64,000 nt of DNA from Moesziomyces globuligerus (Eukaryota > Basidiomycota > Ustilaginomycetes > Ustilaginales > Ustilaginaceae). The translations under genes and the position numbers were made by a program. Below, piece after piece: positions 11,875 through 21,148 of the stretch. The notes below the pieces were generated by a model, which made no database searches, had not been told where the DNA came from, and saw only the letters and a list, made by a program, of their open reading frames with translations. Each line of letters begins with the position of its first letter. Position 1 is the first letter of the stretch. The stretch spans positions 186,001-250,000 of the forward strand of contig JARVLF010000005.1 of assembly GCA_030849465.1 (NCBI GenBank), written 5' to 3'.

Positions 11875-13095
11875 TTAGATGTTGAGCTTGGTGCGGCGCC
11901 AGTGGCGGCGCTTGGCGTTGTACTGGATCTTGTTGTCGGCCTTCATGCGGAACCAGTTAGGGATGGGGCTGATGGGCGAGGAAAGGGGGAACAAAATGTC
12001 AGTACGAGTGTTGCGTGCCGCAAAGGGTAGAACGGACACGCCAGCAAAAGCATCCAACAGTGGTTCCAGAATGAGGCATGGCAAGTTGTCAAAGTCGATG
12101 GATAGGCGAGGTAGGTGCCAGAGTCGATCAGGTCCGAGGTATTGTGTGGCCGATATCGATGCAGAGGGGCGAAAGAGAGTGCCGGGGATGTTGCAACACA
12201 TCGAGTGGAGTGCATCTGACTGCCCTGATCCAAGCGCTGAAGCCGACTAGCAGAAGCCGAGGTTGCGATGCGTACGGCGATGCATCGTATTCTGGAGTCG
12301 GTCTTTGCACGCGCAGCCGTCGCTGCGATGTATCTGCCCATCGTCTCAGTATCGGTGGACGTAACGGATGGTGCAGAGGGACGGGCTCCATGGGACGCAG
12401 GTGGCTACGAGCTGGCGCGTGGAAGGACGAGCTGCAATGCGACGGCGAATGCTGATCGACCAGAGATGTCGAATGGTGAGGGCACGACCGGGACGATGTC
12501 GAATGTCGAGTGCACGACCGTGAAAGGGATGCACAAGAGCTCAGTGCGGTGACAACAGTGTATGCCATGAGCGAGTTCGATTTCTCGGCAGAGGAGCCAT
12601 CGTCTGGCCGGTATTGGCACGATCATGCTCGAACTATCATGACCGACATGTCGCACTGTGCACTGGTGTGCGTAGGCCGTCGTGATGCTCTTCGCCTTCG
12701 CTGATCCTGGTAACGGATACATCATCGATTCATGTAGTGTGTACGTGATCCTCGTCCACTGAGCCTGATGCTGATGTCTTATCCACGTGTGCCTTCCATC
12801 GTTTGGTCACTGCAACTCCCATCAACCGTTGCATGCCACTTCTCCTGTGCGCAAATGTGCGCAAGTGTTGCAGATGTCGTCGACTGATGCGTGAAAGATA
12901 CGTGTTGGTGCCGGATGTCGATGCTGGTCGTTGTATGCTATGCTGATTTATTACTGCCGTCATGCTGTGATGCTGGATTGCTGAAATGCTGGATGCTGGA
13001 TGCTGTCGAAAGGCTGTATTCCAGGATACGTACCGGTTCTGCTTCTGCGCCTTGGCGAGCTTGACCTTGGTGCGGAAAGTCTTCTGGGACGGCAT
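11875..13095 (-). CDS. RPL39: Ribosomal protein eL39 (60S subunit)
   Basis: Two exons on the minus strand, 13095-13034 and 11968-11875, encode 51 residues, exactly the family length. Exon 1 gives [20 protein letters not shown] and exon 2 gives [20 protein letters not shown] followed by [10 protein letters not shown]. The Arg codon is split CG|C by a GTACGT donor and a CAG acceptor, restoring the conserved QNRPIPxW junction. eL39 lines the nascent-peptide exit tunnel. The intron (11969-13033) is 1,065 nt, about seven times the coding length. Ribosomal-protein introns often host snoRNAs; I saw no clear C/D or H/ACA unit in it. Confidence 0.95.
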
Positions 13096-13823
13096 CTTGA
13101 CGAAATATGACGGGGGATGGGTGAAGGTGGAGAGCAGAACGACGAAGGCTTGCGATCGTGATGACGGGCAACCGCCCGGCTGGGCTTGGCTGAGCTGCCT
13201 CGCGCGGGTGCGTGAGCTTCCTGGCCTTCGGGCGACCGAAATGCAGCGGTGTGTGGATCGGGTGCCCGTGCTTGAAGGTGTACCGACGAGCAAGCGCAAA
13301 TTTCCTACTGCCCGCCAGAGCCCAGGGCGTAGCGGGGCTTCGGGAGACTGGCCAAGTCGCGCGTGAGCGGATCCGAAATTCTCTGTAGTGGGGCCGTCCG
13401 TTTTGGCTGTGAGAAAGAACCTCGGCCGAGCTTTTGAGCGGCACGTGAACAGATTATTTTCATCAGCTGTTAGGCCCGAGAAAAGAAAAGCAGGTTGTTG
13501 GATTGTGGGATTCGACAAGATCCAAGTCGGATGATGCGCGGCTTTCACCACCTCGTCCTGCGAGCGGATGCAGACGGACGCTGGATCGGCCCGACTGAAC
13601 GTGCCGAACCCGACAGGCCCGCGCGACTGTCGCCTCAACAGCAACTCCAGTCCAGAGCGTCGCGCGTCGTCGATCGTAGCTATCGACAGCGGAGATCGCT
13701 AAACCACATTTGACCAGGAGCAGAGTACCCAAACATCAGATTACACCCGGATGACGGCAGAACGAGCATCGGAATCCATTGACTAGTGAGGTTATGACAC
13801 GAGGGCTGTTTGAAGGGCGACGA
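13096..13823. other. Intergenic region: eL39 promoter and reductase 3' end
   Basis: About 730 bp between two minus-strand genes. It should hold the promoter of the eL39 gene (right of 13095) and the 3' untranslated region of the reductase gene. No additional ORF is supported. Confidence 0.5.
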
Positions 13824-14711
13824 CTAGAGACGGGATCCGGAGACGATGGAAGAGAGCGACTTGGGGTCGAGGGTCGAAGTTGGATAGGGGAGCATGGGGC
13901 CCTGGATGTGCCAAGCGCCGCCGTCGACGACCATCTGGGTGCCGGTGACGAAGGAGGCGGCGTCGCTGAGCAGATAGACGCCGGCGCTGGCGATGTCGGA
14001 TTTGGCGCCCATGCGCATCATGGGGACCATCTCTGCGACGGCGTCTTCCATGCCCTTGGGTGCGAGTCTGTCCATGCCCTCGGTGCCTGCGATGGGGCCG
14101 GGGGCGATGACGTTGCTCCTCACTCCGAGCGGACCCATTTCGACTGCGAGCACCCTGCTGAGTGCGTCTACGCCCGCCTTTGCCGCGGACGGGTGGGACT
14201 GGTAGGGCAGACCAAAGTAGTGGAGCGTGGCGCTGATGAAGATGTAGCTGCCGCGGTTCTTGGTCACCTGTTCGAGCGTCGCCTTGACCGTGTTGTAGGA
14301 GCCGACGAGGTCGATGTCGATGACCGTCTTGAAGCCCTTTTCCGAGTTCTGCTCGATGCCAGCGAGCCAGTTGGCTGCCGATCCGGCGATGACAAAGTCG
14401 ATGCGTCCGAACTTCTCCACCGTCTTGCGGACGGCCTCCTTGAGCTGCTCGGGCTCGCGCACGTCGGCAGCGCAGGGGATGCACTCCTGGCCCGTCGCCG
14501 CCGACAGCTCCTTGGACGCCTTGGCGAGTCGATCGGCCTTGCGACCCAGGATGGCAGCATTCGCACCAAACGACATGATGGTCTTGGTCATCTCGTAGCA
14601 GATGCCCGAGCCGCCGCCCGTGCAGAAGAGCACCTTGCCCTTGAAGATGTCCGGTCGGAAGATCTTGGCCGGATCGGCAGCAGCCAGCTTGACGGGATCG
14701 CGAGCAGCCAT
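13824..14711 (-). CDS. SPS19: Peroxisomal 2,4-dienoyl-CoA reductase (SDR family)
   Basis: Single-exon gene for 295 residues, normal for the family. The N-terminal Rossmann fold carries the nucleotide-binding glycine motif TGGGSGI. The active-site stretch reads HPSAAKAG: the usual SDR Tyr of YxxxK is absent while Lys is kept, which is characteristic of dienoyl-CoA reductases, not generic SDR dehydrogenases. The protein ends in SRL, a PTS1 peroxisomal targeting signal. The enzyme reduces 2,4-dienoyl-CoA with NADPH so that unsaturated fatty acids can pass through beta-oxidation. Another peroxisomal SDR is possible, but the Tyr loss plus PTS1 make this call fairly firm. Confidence 0.85.
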   Translation of the reverse strand: MAARDPVKLAAADPAKIFRPDIFKGKVLFCTGGGSGICYEMTKTIMSFGANAAILGRKADRLAKASKELSAATGQECIPCAADVREPEQLKEAVRKTVEKFGRIDFVIAGSAANWLAGIEQNSEKGFKTVIDIDLVGSYNTVKATLEQVTKNRGSYIFISATLHYFGLPYQSHPSAAKAGVDALSRVLAVEMGPLGVRSNVIAPGPIAGTEGMDRLAPKGMEDAVAEMVPMMRMGAKSDIASAGVYLLSDAASFVTGTQMVVDGGAWHIQGPMLPYPTSTLDPKSLSSIVSGSRL

Positions 14712-15508
14712 GATTGCAGTTCCTCTCTAGTAGAAGGATCAGGGGTTGTAAGGCGTTGTGAGGAGATGTGGGGCGGTGGATGAGAAGCAAGGATGGCGGG
14801 TCGGATGTGATGGACTCATGTGGGGAGGGATGCTGGGCCGGGCGTGAAATCCGGAGCTCGGAATCAACTGCGGCCCACGATAGCCGGTGACTGCGCTAGT
14901 GCCCCACCAGATAATCAATTGTTATTCGACGCGCTCGAATGGAGGTCCGGATCATGGACCCCAGTGGAAAAAACTGGTGAGTTTGGTAACGTCGCGGTGG
15001 TGTTGGTTGTTAGACCTGATCGCGATGAACACTCTCCTTGATACATACATGCTCATGCTGACTGCTCGTGCTCGCGCTCATTGCGCTCATTGCAGCCACA
15101 CTGCGCACTCCAAAGACCAAAGACCTACAAGCGATGTATGTATTACGAATGAACTACATGAAAGAGAAGTCCAAAGCGCAAAGAAGGCATCCTTGCTCAG
15201 ATGTGTTATGTGTATAACGTCAAGCTGCGCTCGCGCTCGCTCGACGTTCGTAGTGTTGTATATCATCATGCAAAGGATACCTTCCGCGCGCTAGAGACGG
15301 GCAGCCTGGGCGTAGGAAGACATTGTGGGACATGCGCACTGAGCGTCACAAGCCTCTGAACTCGTTGTGCTGCCCAGAAAAAAGTGTCGTGCGTGTCTTC
15401 ATCGCCCAGAGTGTGTTCTCGAGCCAGCCTGTATGTTCTCGCACTTACCGCATAGTCACCACAATGGACACAGTGTCTTCAAGTCGATCCGTCCTTTGCC
15501 CAACCGAT
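14712..15508. other. Intergenic region left of the Crypton locus
   Basis: About 800 bp without a supported gene. The left part should be the reductase promoter. The middle contains repeated GCTCATTGC/GCTCGCGCTC-like words, and the right end abuts the truncated Crypton copy. The open frame at 14887-15294 has a start other than ATG and no recognisable character. Confidence 0.4.
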
Positions 15509-15512
15509 TCAG

Positions 15513-15574
15513 AATGGACGCGATGTGAGGGACCACAAGCTTGAATGGACGCGATGTGAGGGACCACAAGCTTG
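15513..15574 (+). repeat. 31-bp perfect tandem duplication at the Crypton truncation point
   Basis: The 31-bp unit beginning AATGGACGCGATGTGAGGGA occurs at 15513-15543 and again at 15544-15574. The intact Crypton has one copy of this unit (near 18550), so the duplication arose at or next to the breakpoint that removed the 3' part of the degenerate element. Confidence 0.9.
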
Positions 15575-16026
15575 AGCGTCTTCTCGTTCGAGTTGACTTG
15601 CTGTGAAGTGCTGGTCAGGAGGCGGTTGGCGAGATCGTTGAATGCCTTGGACTGGAAGACGACGTGCTTGAAGAGAAAGTGTTGAGGGAACTTCTGTCGA
15701 ATGAAGACGGCATCCTGTATGGGGATGGGGCGAAGCTCCACCAGCAGCTCGAGGAAGCCAATTGCGGCCATGTTGCCGCTCTTGTTCTGCTCCGTTGCCT
15801 TGGCCTTTTCCTCGTTGAGCTTGACGGTGGCAAGGGGGAAGATCGCATCTAGCAGAGACTCGGGCACTGGCACGTTGAGAGCAGGCCAAAAGTCGTGTCC
15901 ATCGTCTGAAAAGCTGACTATCGCCCGCAACCAAGCGAAGGCGTCAGGTGTGCTAGCGCTTGCTCAGAACGGATGGTGGACAGTAAGTCCGCACATCGTG
16001 ATCATCATCGCAGCAGCAGCGCAAAC

Positions 16027-16066
16027 CCAACGAGTCAGGCGGAGGTCCAACGAATCAGGCGGAGGT
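16027..16066 (+). repeat. 20-bp tandem duplication inside the degenerate Crypton
   Basis: CCAACGAGTCAGGCGGAGGT at 16027-16046 is followed directly by a copy with one change at 16047-16066. It lies where the intact element encodes the HxxR to Tyr catalytic part, which is absent here. Confidence 0.8.
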
Positions 16067-17841
16067 GGAGGTCGCCTTGAACGGAAATGATGCTGTGATG
16101 CCAGTCGGAAGGCCTTGCCCTGCGCCTCGTATGAGATGGGATTGGCTGCGCTTTGGTTGATAGAAGGAAAAAGCTTGATGTCGTACCAGGTTTTGTTGGA
16201 CGTGAAGTCCGGGAACTGCTCCTCGATGCTCTTGCTCTTGTTCGAAGGAAGTCGACGTTGTCCAGTGAGAGTATCGTGATCCTTAAGAAAAAGTCTTGTC
16301 GTGGCGTGTGTGTACTTACCAACCAAGAAGAGAAGAGAGCTGCAGGCGTCAAGAATGTTGGGTACCGAGTCCATATTGTCGTTTGTCGCTATCAAGGAAG
16401 AGTTGCTGGTTGCTATCGAGAACGAGGACCCTTGTGTGCAGACGAGCAAGCGCAAGCTCAGCAAGTAAGGGCTTTGCCCAGCGGGCGTGATGGCGTGATG
16501 GCAAGAACATCCTTCGCTGGCGGATGCTGTCGTGCTTGCACTCGAGTCCTTCGTTCGCCGGTTTGATGAGTTGGTCGGCATGCAAGATGCCGTCGAGCAG
16601 CGTGCCTTTTCCACAATCCACGTACGTTTCCTTGTGCTTCTTGGCTTGCTGCAGACGCAGTGTCTGCGTCAGGGTTGCAACCGGGCCACTGCGCGGATTG
16701 GGGTGATTGTTGATCCCCTGGTGGCACTGGGTCTTCCATAGATCGACGACTGCGGCAATGTAAAGGTTGATCGATGACAGGACAAGCCCATCCGCAGTGC
16801 CGAGACCATCCGCAGCGCAATCGTTCGCAGTGTCGTCCAGCCCATCTGCGTTTTCGACGCCCTCGAGGGCTAGATCAGTCGTCACACGCGAGCTTGATGC
16901 GATGGCAGGCGTGAGCGCGGAAGAAGACGCATTGCTGATGGTGGACGAAGGTGGTGGGGTCGGCAGACTTGGTTGGGAGGGAACAGGGATCGCGCTGGCC
17001 GGCGATAGCGCGGTGTCGGTGGATGGCGATGGCGTCGGTGGCGGTGTTGAGGAAGGGGGAAGCGACACAATGGGCAACGGAGTGCCACTCTTGCTGGACC
17101 GTGGTGGCTTTCGTTGGTGCTGGGAGTTTCTCTTCTTCACGACGCAGTCCTGACCAAAAATTGGAAGAGATCGATCGCATGACCGTGTTTGCTCCGTGAG
17201 ACAGTATGATGGCGCAGGTAGAGAGTGCATTGACAAGGTTGTTAGTCATGATCTCGCAAAGCATCTGGGTGCCACAAGTACTTACGGGTTGGGTGGAGTA
17301 TCGTGCCACTCTTGCTTCATCCGATTGTAAGGCTTTCTTGTGTTGGTGGGACGTATCACATCGTGTTGATCTTGAACGAACTGGAGAGACCCGGCCAAGG
17401 AAGCGCCGGGTTGTCGTAAAGGAAGTCCGAAACTCTGCTGCGGCGCTCGATGAGCGGATGCGGATGCAGGAGCTGGTGTGGCCTCCGGCGCGTATGGAGT
17501 GCTTGCCACGCGCTTGCGCGGGTGGCTAGGGCGCTGGGCTGGCATGGAAGTTGTTGTTCGATGGCTAGACGCGTTGGAAAGGGTGAGATTGGCGGTGGTG
17601 CAATGGGTGATGATGGTAGTGTGGAGGATGAGACCAATGGCACTTCGAAAACGTCCCTTTGTAACTCAGCCACGCGCACGGACGCGTATGCGCCTCTGTA
17701 TACACCTTCAACAGGTAAGACAAGACCGTTCACCATCGTCGTCATGATCAACAATACAGGCAGTACAGCAACACAGACAATGCTTCATTGGAACGCGTGG
17801 CATTCAGAGTGTGATGTAACCGTAATGAATTGCTAGAAGTC

Positions 17842-20568
17842 TTACTCGGCGGAGCGTTGTCCCATGCTCTGTTCCAAGCTCTCGGCCAGAATCTCCATGG
17901 CTATCGGCACGAGGTCATAGTCGATGTCAACGGTGGTGGGCAGAGCCTGAGGAAGACTCTTTTTCTTGATGGCCTCTTGAAGACTGTAGAGCGACTGGTT
18001 GGGAAGCGATAACATGAAGGTGTCGAGTTGGGCGGCAACGGCGGTGGGCGACATGTTCTGCGCCTCTGCGCGGCGCTGTATCTCCTGAAGGATGCCCAGA
18101 CGACGCTGGAAGAACCTGCGATCACTGTCACTGTGGCCTTCCCACTTGTGCAGCGGATGCTCGTACACCGACTTGAGCGACGGCCGATCTTCGATGCCTT
18201 CGCTATACTCCTGCCACAGCATTGAAACCGTCTTGATCTTGCGGTCCGGAGCAATGTACTTGTAGCCCTCAGAACCAGATGTGCTGGTGGGCAGAGACGG
18301 CACCGATGACACCGATGTGGGTGGAGTGCGAGGGCCTTCCGAACTTGACGACGTTGAGGGTTGCGATGCGGAATCTATGGCCTCATTGGCCGACTGCCCC
18401 ATGTTCACGTAGCCGTTCGCCATCGCCCGAAGCACTCTACGTGTAGCTAGCGATTCCCTACTGACCGTCTCTTGGATTGCTGCCGAATCCTCCTTGCCCG
18501 CAGCGGCAGTGATCTTGAGTTCCTGCTTGATGGACGACATCTGTGCAGTCAGAATGGACGCGATGTGAGGGACCACAAGCTTGAGCGTCTTCTCGACCGG
18601 GTCAACTTGCTGTGAGGTGCTGGTCAGGAGGCGGTTGGCGAAATCGTTGAATGCCTTGGACTGGAAGACGACGTGCTTGAAGAGAAAGTGTTGAGGGAAC
18701 TTCTGTCGAATGAAGACGGCATCCTGTATGAGGATGGGGCGAAGCTCCACCAGCAGCTCGAGGAAGCCAATTGCGGCCATGTTGCCGCTCTTGTTCTGCT
18801 CCGTTGCCTTGGCCTTTTCCTCGTTGAGCTTGACGGTGGCAAGGGGGAAGATCGCATCTAGCAGAGACTCTGGCACCGGCACGTCGCGAGCTATCCAAAA
18901 GTCGCCTCCTTCTGCTGAAAAGCCGGCTAGTGTTCGCATTGTCTGTCGAGGAAGCTGAGTGAGATAGCAGTTTGCCACTGCACTCTGCTCCCATCGACCC
19001 GAACGCCGGATATCGTCCACGTTTGCGCCTCCAAGCTCGGCCATCCTGGCGCCTGTCGAGCGCATCAAGTGCGTCACCTTGGACGTCTCAATACCTTGAC
19101 GCACAAACGCCGATCGAAAGGCCTTGGCCTGCGCCTCGTATGAGATGGGATCGGCTGCGCTTTGGTTGATAGAAGGAAAGAGCTTGATGTCGTACCAGGT
19201 TTCGTTGGACGTGAAGTCCGGGAATTGCTCCTCGATGCTCTTGCTCTTGTCGAGAAGTGGCGGGGCACCCAGATGGAAGCGACAGAAGAGCAGGAATGCC
19301 AGCCCGCCAATCGGACAGAACTCGACATTCTTGTTGCGAAGCATGCCAGCCATCTCCAGCCGTCCTCCTTGGTTCGTCTTGCCATTCCTGAGAGTTGCGA
19401 TGAGCGCCAAGCACCGAGAGTGTGTGCTGTCGCTATCCAGGACGATCGTGTGCAGATCCGCCAGCTCCAGTTTCCGGGCATTGTCGCCACGAAGAAGGGC
19501 AAAGTGCGACATCAGCATCATCAATCGATCCCGGATACCCTCGAAGGTGGCGCGCTCGAATCCGTCGTTCGCCAGTTTGATGAGTTGATCGGCATGCGAG
19601 ATGCCATCAAGCAGCGTGCCTTTTCCGCGATCCACATACGTCTCCTTGTGCTTCTTGGCTTGCTGCAGACGCAGTGTCTGCGTCAGGGTTGCAACCGGGC
19701 CACCGCGCGGATTGGGGTGATTGTTGATCCCCTGGTGGCACTGGGTCTTCCATAGATCGACGACTGCGGCAATGTAAAGGTTGATCGATGACGGACCAAG
19801 CCCATCCGCAGTGCCGAGACCATCCGCAGTGCCATCGTTCGCAGTGTCGTCCAGCCCATCTGCGTTTTCATCGCACTCAGTGGCGGGATCAATCGTCACA
19901 CGCGAGCTTGATGCGATGGCAGGCGTGAGCACGGAAGAAGATGCATTGCTGATGATGGACGAAGGTGGTGGGGTCGGCAGACTTGGTTGGGAGGGAACGG
20001 GGATCGCGCTGGCCGGCGATAGCGCGGTGTCGGTGGATGGCGATGGCGTCGGTGGCGGTGTTGAGGAAGGGGGAAGCGACACAATGGGCAACGGAGTGCC
20101 ACTCTTGCTGGACCGTGGTGGCTTTCGTTGGTGCTGCGTCTTCTTCTTCGTCAGGACGTAGTCCTGAAGGAAAAACGCGAGCTTTGCTTGAGTGACCGTA
20201 TACCTGTATTGCGATGAAAAGCAGCACTTTGTCAGTAGTCATGTCGTTGAGGATTGTCTCGTATGAAAGTGCACTTACGTGAGCGGTGCTCTAAACTCAT
20301 AGTCAGTCTGGCGATCGCACCAGTCGTACCACTCTTGCTTCCTTCGATCGTACGCCTTTCTTGTGTTGGTGGGACGTATCACATCGTGTTGATCTTGGAT
20401 GAGCTGCAGAGACCCGGCCAAGGAAGCGCCGGGTTGTCGTAAAGGAAGTCCGAAACTCTGCTGCGGCGCTTGATGAGCGGATGCGGATGCAGGAGCTGGT
20501 GTGGCCTCCGGCGCGTATGGAGTGCTTGCCACGCGCTTGCGCGGGTGGCTAGGGCGCTGGGCTGGCAT
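17842..20568 (-). CDS. Crypton tyrosine recombinase with C-terminal GCR1-type domain
   Basis: Two exons, 20568-20279 and 20203-17842, separated by a 75-nt intron (GTAAGT ... ACAG; Thr codon split AC|G), encode 883 residues with no stop or frameshift. Residues ~65-83 carry the RPTNTRKAYD...EWYDWC element seen at Crypton N-termini. A Ser/Pro-rich linker follows. The tyrosine-recombinase core shows candidate catalytic Arg335 (ALLRGDNARKLEL), Lys372 (NGKTNQGG), His475 and Arg478 (THLMRSTGA), and nucleophile Tyr510 (VANCYLTQLP). Residues ~744-825 (APDRKIKTVSMLWQEYSEG onward) match the GCR1_C DNA-binding domain typical of Cryptons. Such enzymes are thought to move the element by strand exchange at short matching sites. 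All catalytic residues are present, so the copy could be active or recently active. Domestication as a host gene is less likely given the tandem relic beside it. Confidence 0.85.
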
Positions 20569-20768
20569 GGAAGTTGTTGTTTGATGGCTAGACGCGTTGG
20601 AAAGGGTGAGATTGGCGGTGGTGCAATGGGTGATGATGGTGGTGCGGAGGCTGAGTCAAATGGCACTTGCAAGACGAAAGCACCGACACACACCAACACC
20701 AACAAAGTGGGCTGTACAACGTGCATCAAATGAGACCCTTAAATGTGGGCTCTAAAATGTGGAGGTAG

Positions 20769-20828
20769 AATAACTCAAGTTATTGGAGTGTTAGGCTCCA
20801 AATAACATCAGTTACGCAACCAATAACT
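20769..20828. repeat. Cluster of AATAACT inverted and direct repeats
   Basis: AATAACT (20769-20775) faces AGTTATT (20778-20784) with a 2-bp centre. TTGGAG (20783-20788) faces CTCCAA (20796-20801). AATAAC recurs at 20801, and CCAATAACT (20820-20828) is the inverse of AGTTATTGG (20778-20786). The cluster is AT-rich and differs from its GC-rich surroundings. It lies just outside the 5' side of the intact Crypton. Confidence 0.7.
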
Positions 20829-21148
20829 CTCAAATTTGGAACTGATTTGGCGGGGAAAATTCGCGTGTGTGGTCCGGATTGTGCTGCAATTTGCTGCAGT
20901 TTCTCAGACGGTCCGGACCGGCAGGGACGGATAATCGCGCCTAGGCCCTTTGCGGCGCTTCTCCACACTCGGGCCGCTGCTCGCTTAGGCCATCCGCATC
21001 TCGGCACGCCAAAAATGTTCGGAATGCGGATCACGGATGCAACTCGACACACACGCTTTCAATCCGAGCCTCCTCACATTCGATCCCAACCCGGGGCACT
21101 TTGGCTCGCCAACGTGTGCGCCCAAACTGACTGTGATTGCTGCAGCTG

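Larger units (their letters stand above)
15509..17655 (-). pseudogene. Degenerate, truncated Crypton copy
   Basis: This stretch aligns with the intact copy at 17842-20568 in the same orientation, and is nearly identical over long blocks. Recognisable pieces are an exon-1 equivalent (17545-17282, same MPAQRPSHPRKR start), the Ser/Pro-rich linker (17236 to about 16600), the SKSIEEQFPDFTSN block (~16230) and the VPVPESLLDAIF block (~15870). The segments that carry the catalytic Arg, Lys, HxxR and Tyr in the intact copy are deleted or replaced. The 3' part encoding the GCR1-type DNA-binding domain is missing: homology stops at 15509, equivalent to about 18549 in the intact copy. Short tandem duplications sit at two break regions (20 bp at 16027-16066; 31 bp at 15513-15574). 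It cannot encode an active recombinase. Confidence 0.8.
15509..20828 (-). mobile_element. Tandem Crypton locus (one degenerate, one intact copy)
   Basis: Both copies run on the minus strand. The intact copy covers at least 17842-20680, where the 5' flanks of the two copies stop matching (after AATGGCACTT). The degenerate one covers 15509-17655. No terminal inverted repeats or target-site duplications are expected for Cryptons, so exact ends cannot be set by eye. I extend the right side to the palindromic cluster at 20769-20828 as a tentative edge. Confidence 0.6.

Noticed and set aside
12719..12725. C-box-like ATGATGT (minus strand) in the eL39 intron, a possible C/D snoRNA
   Set aside because: No D box at a suitable distance (next CTGA ~180 nt away) and no terminal stem seen.
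12730..13644. Long minus-strand frame covering eL39 exon 1
   Set aside because: It is read-through of exon 1 into the intron; the splice to exon 2 restores an exact 51-residue eL39.
14887..15294. Open frame left of the Crypton locus
   Set aside because: No ATG at the start and the sequence is made of short repeated words.
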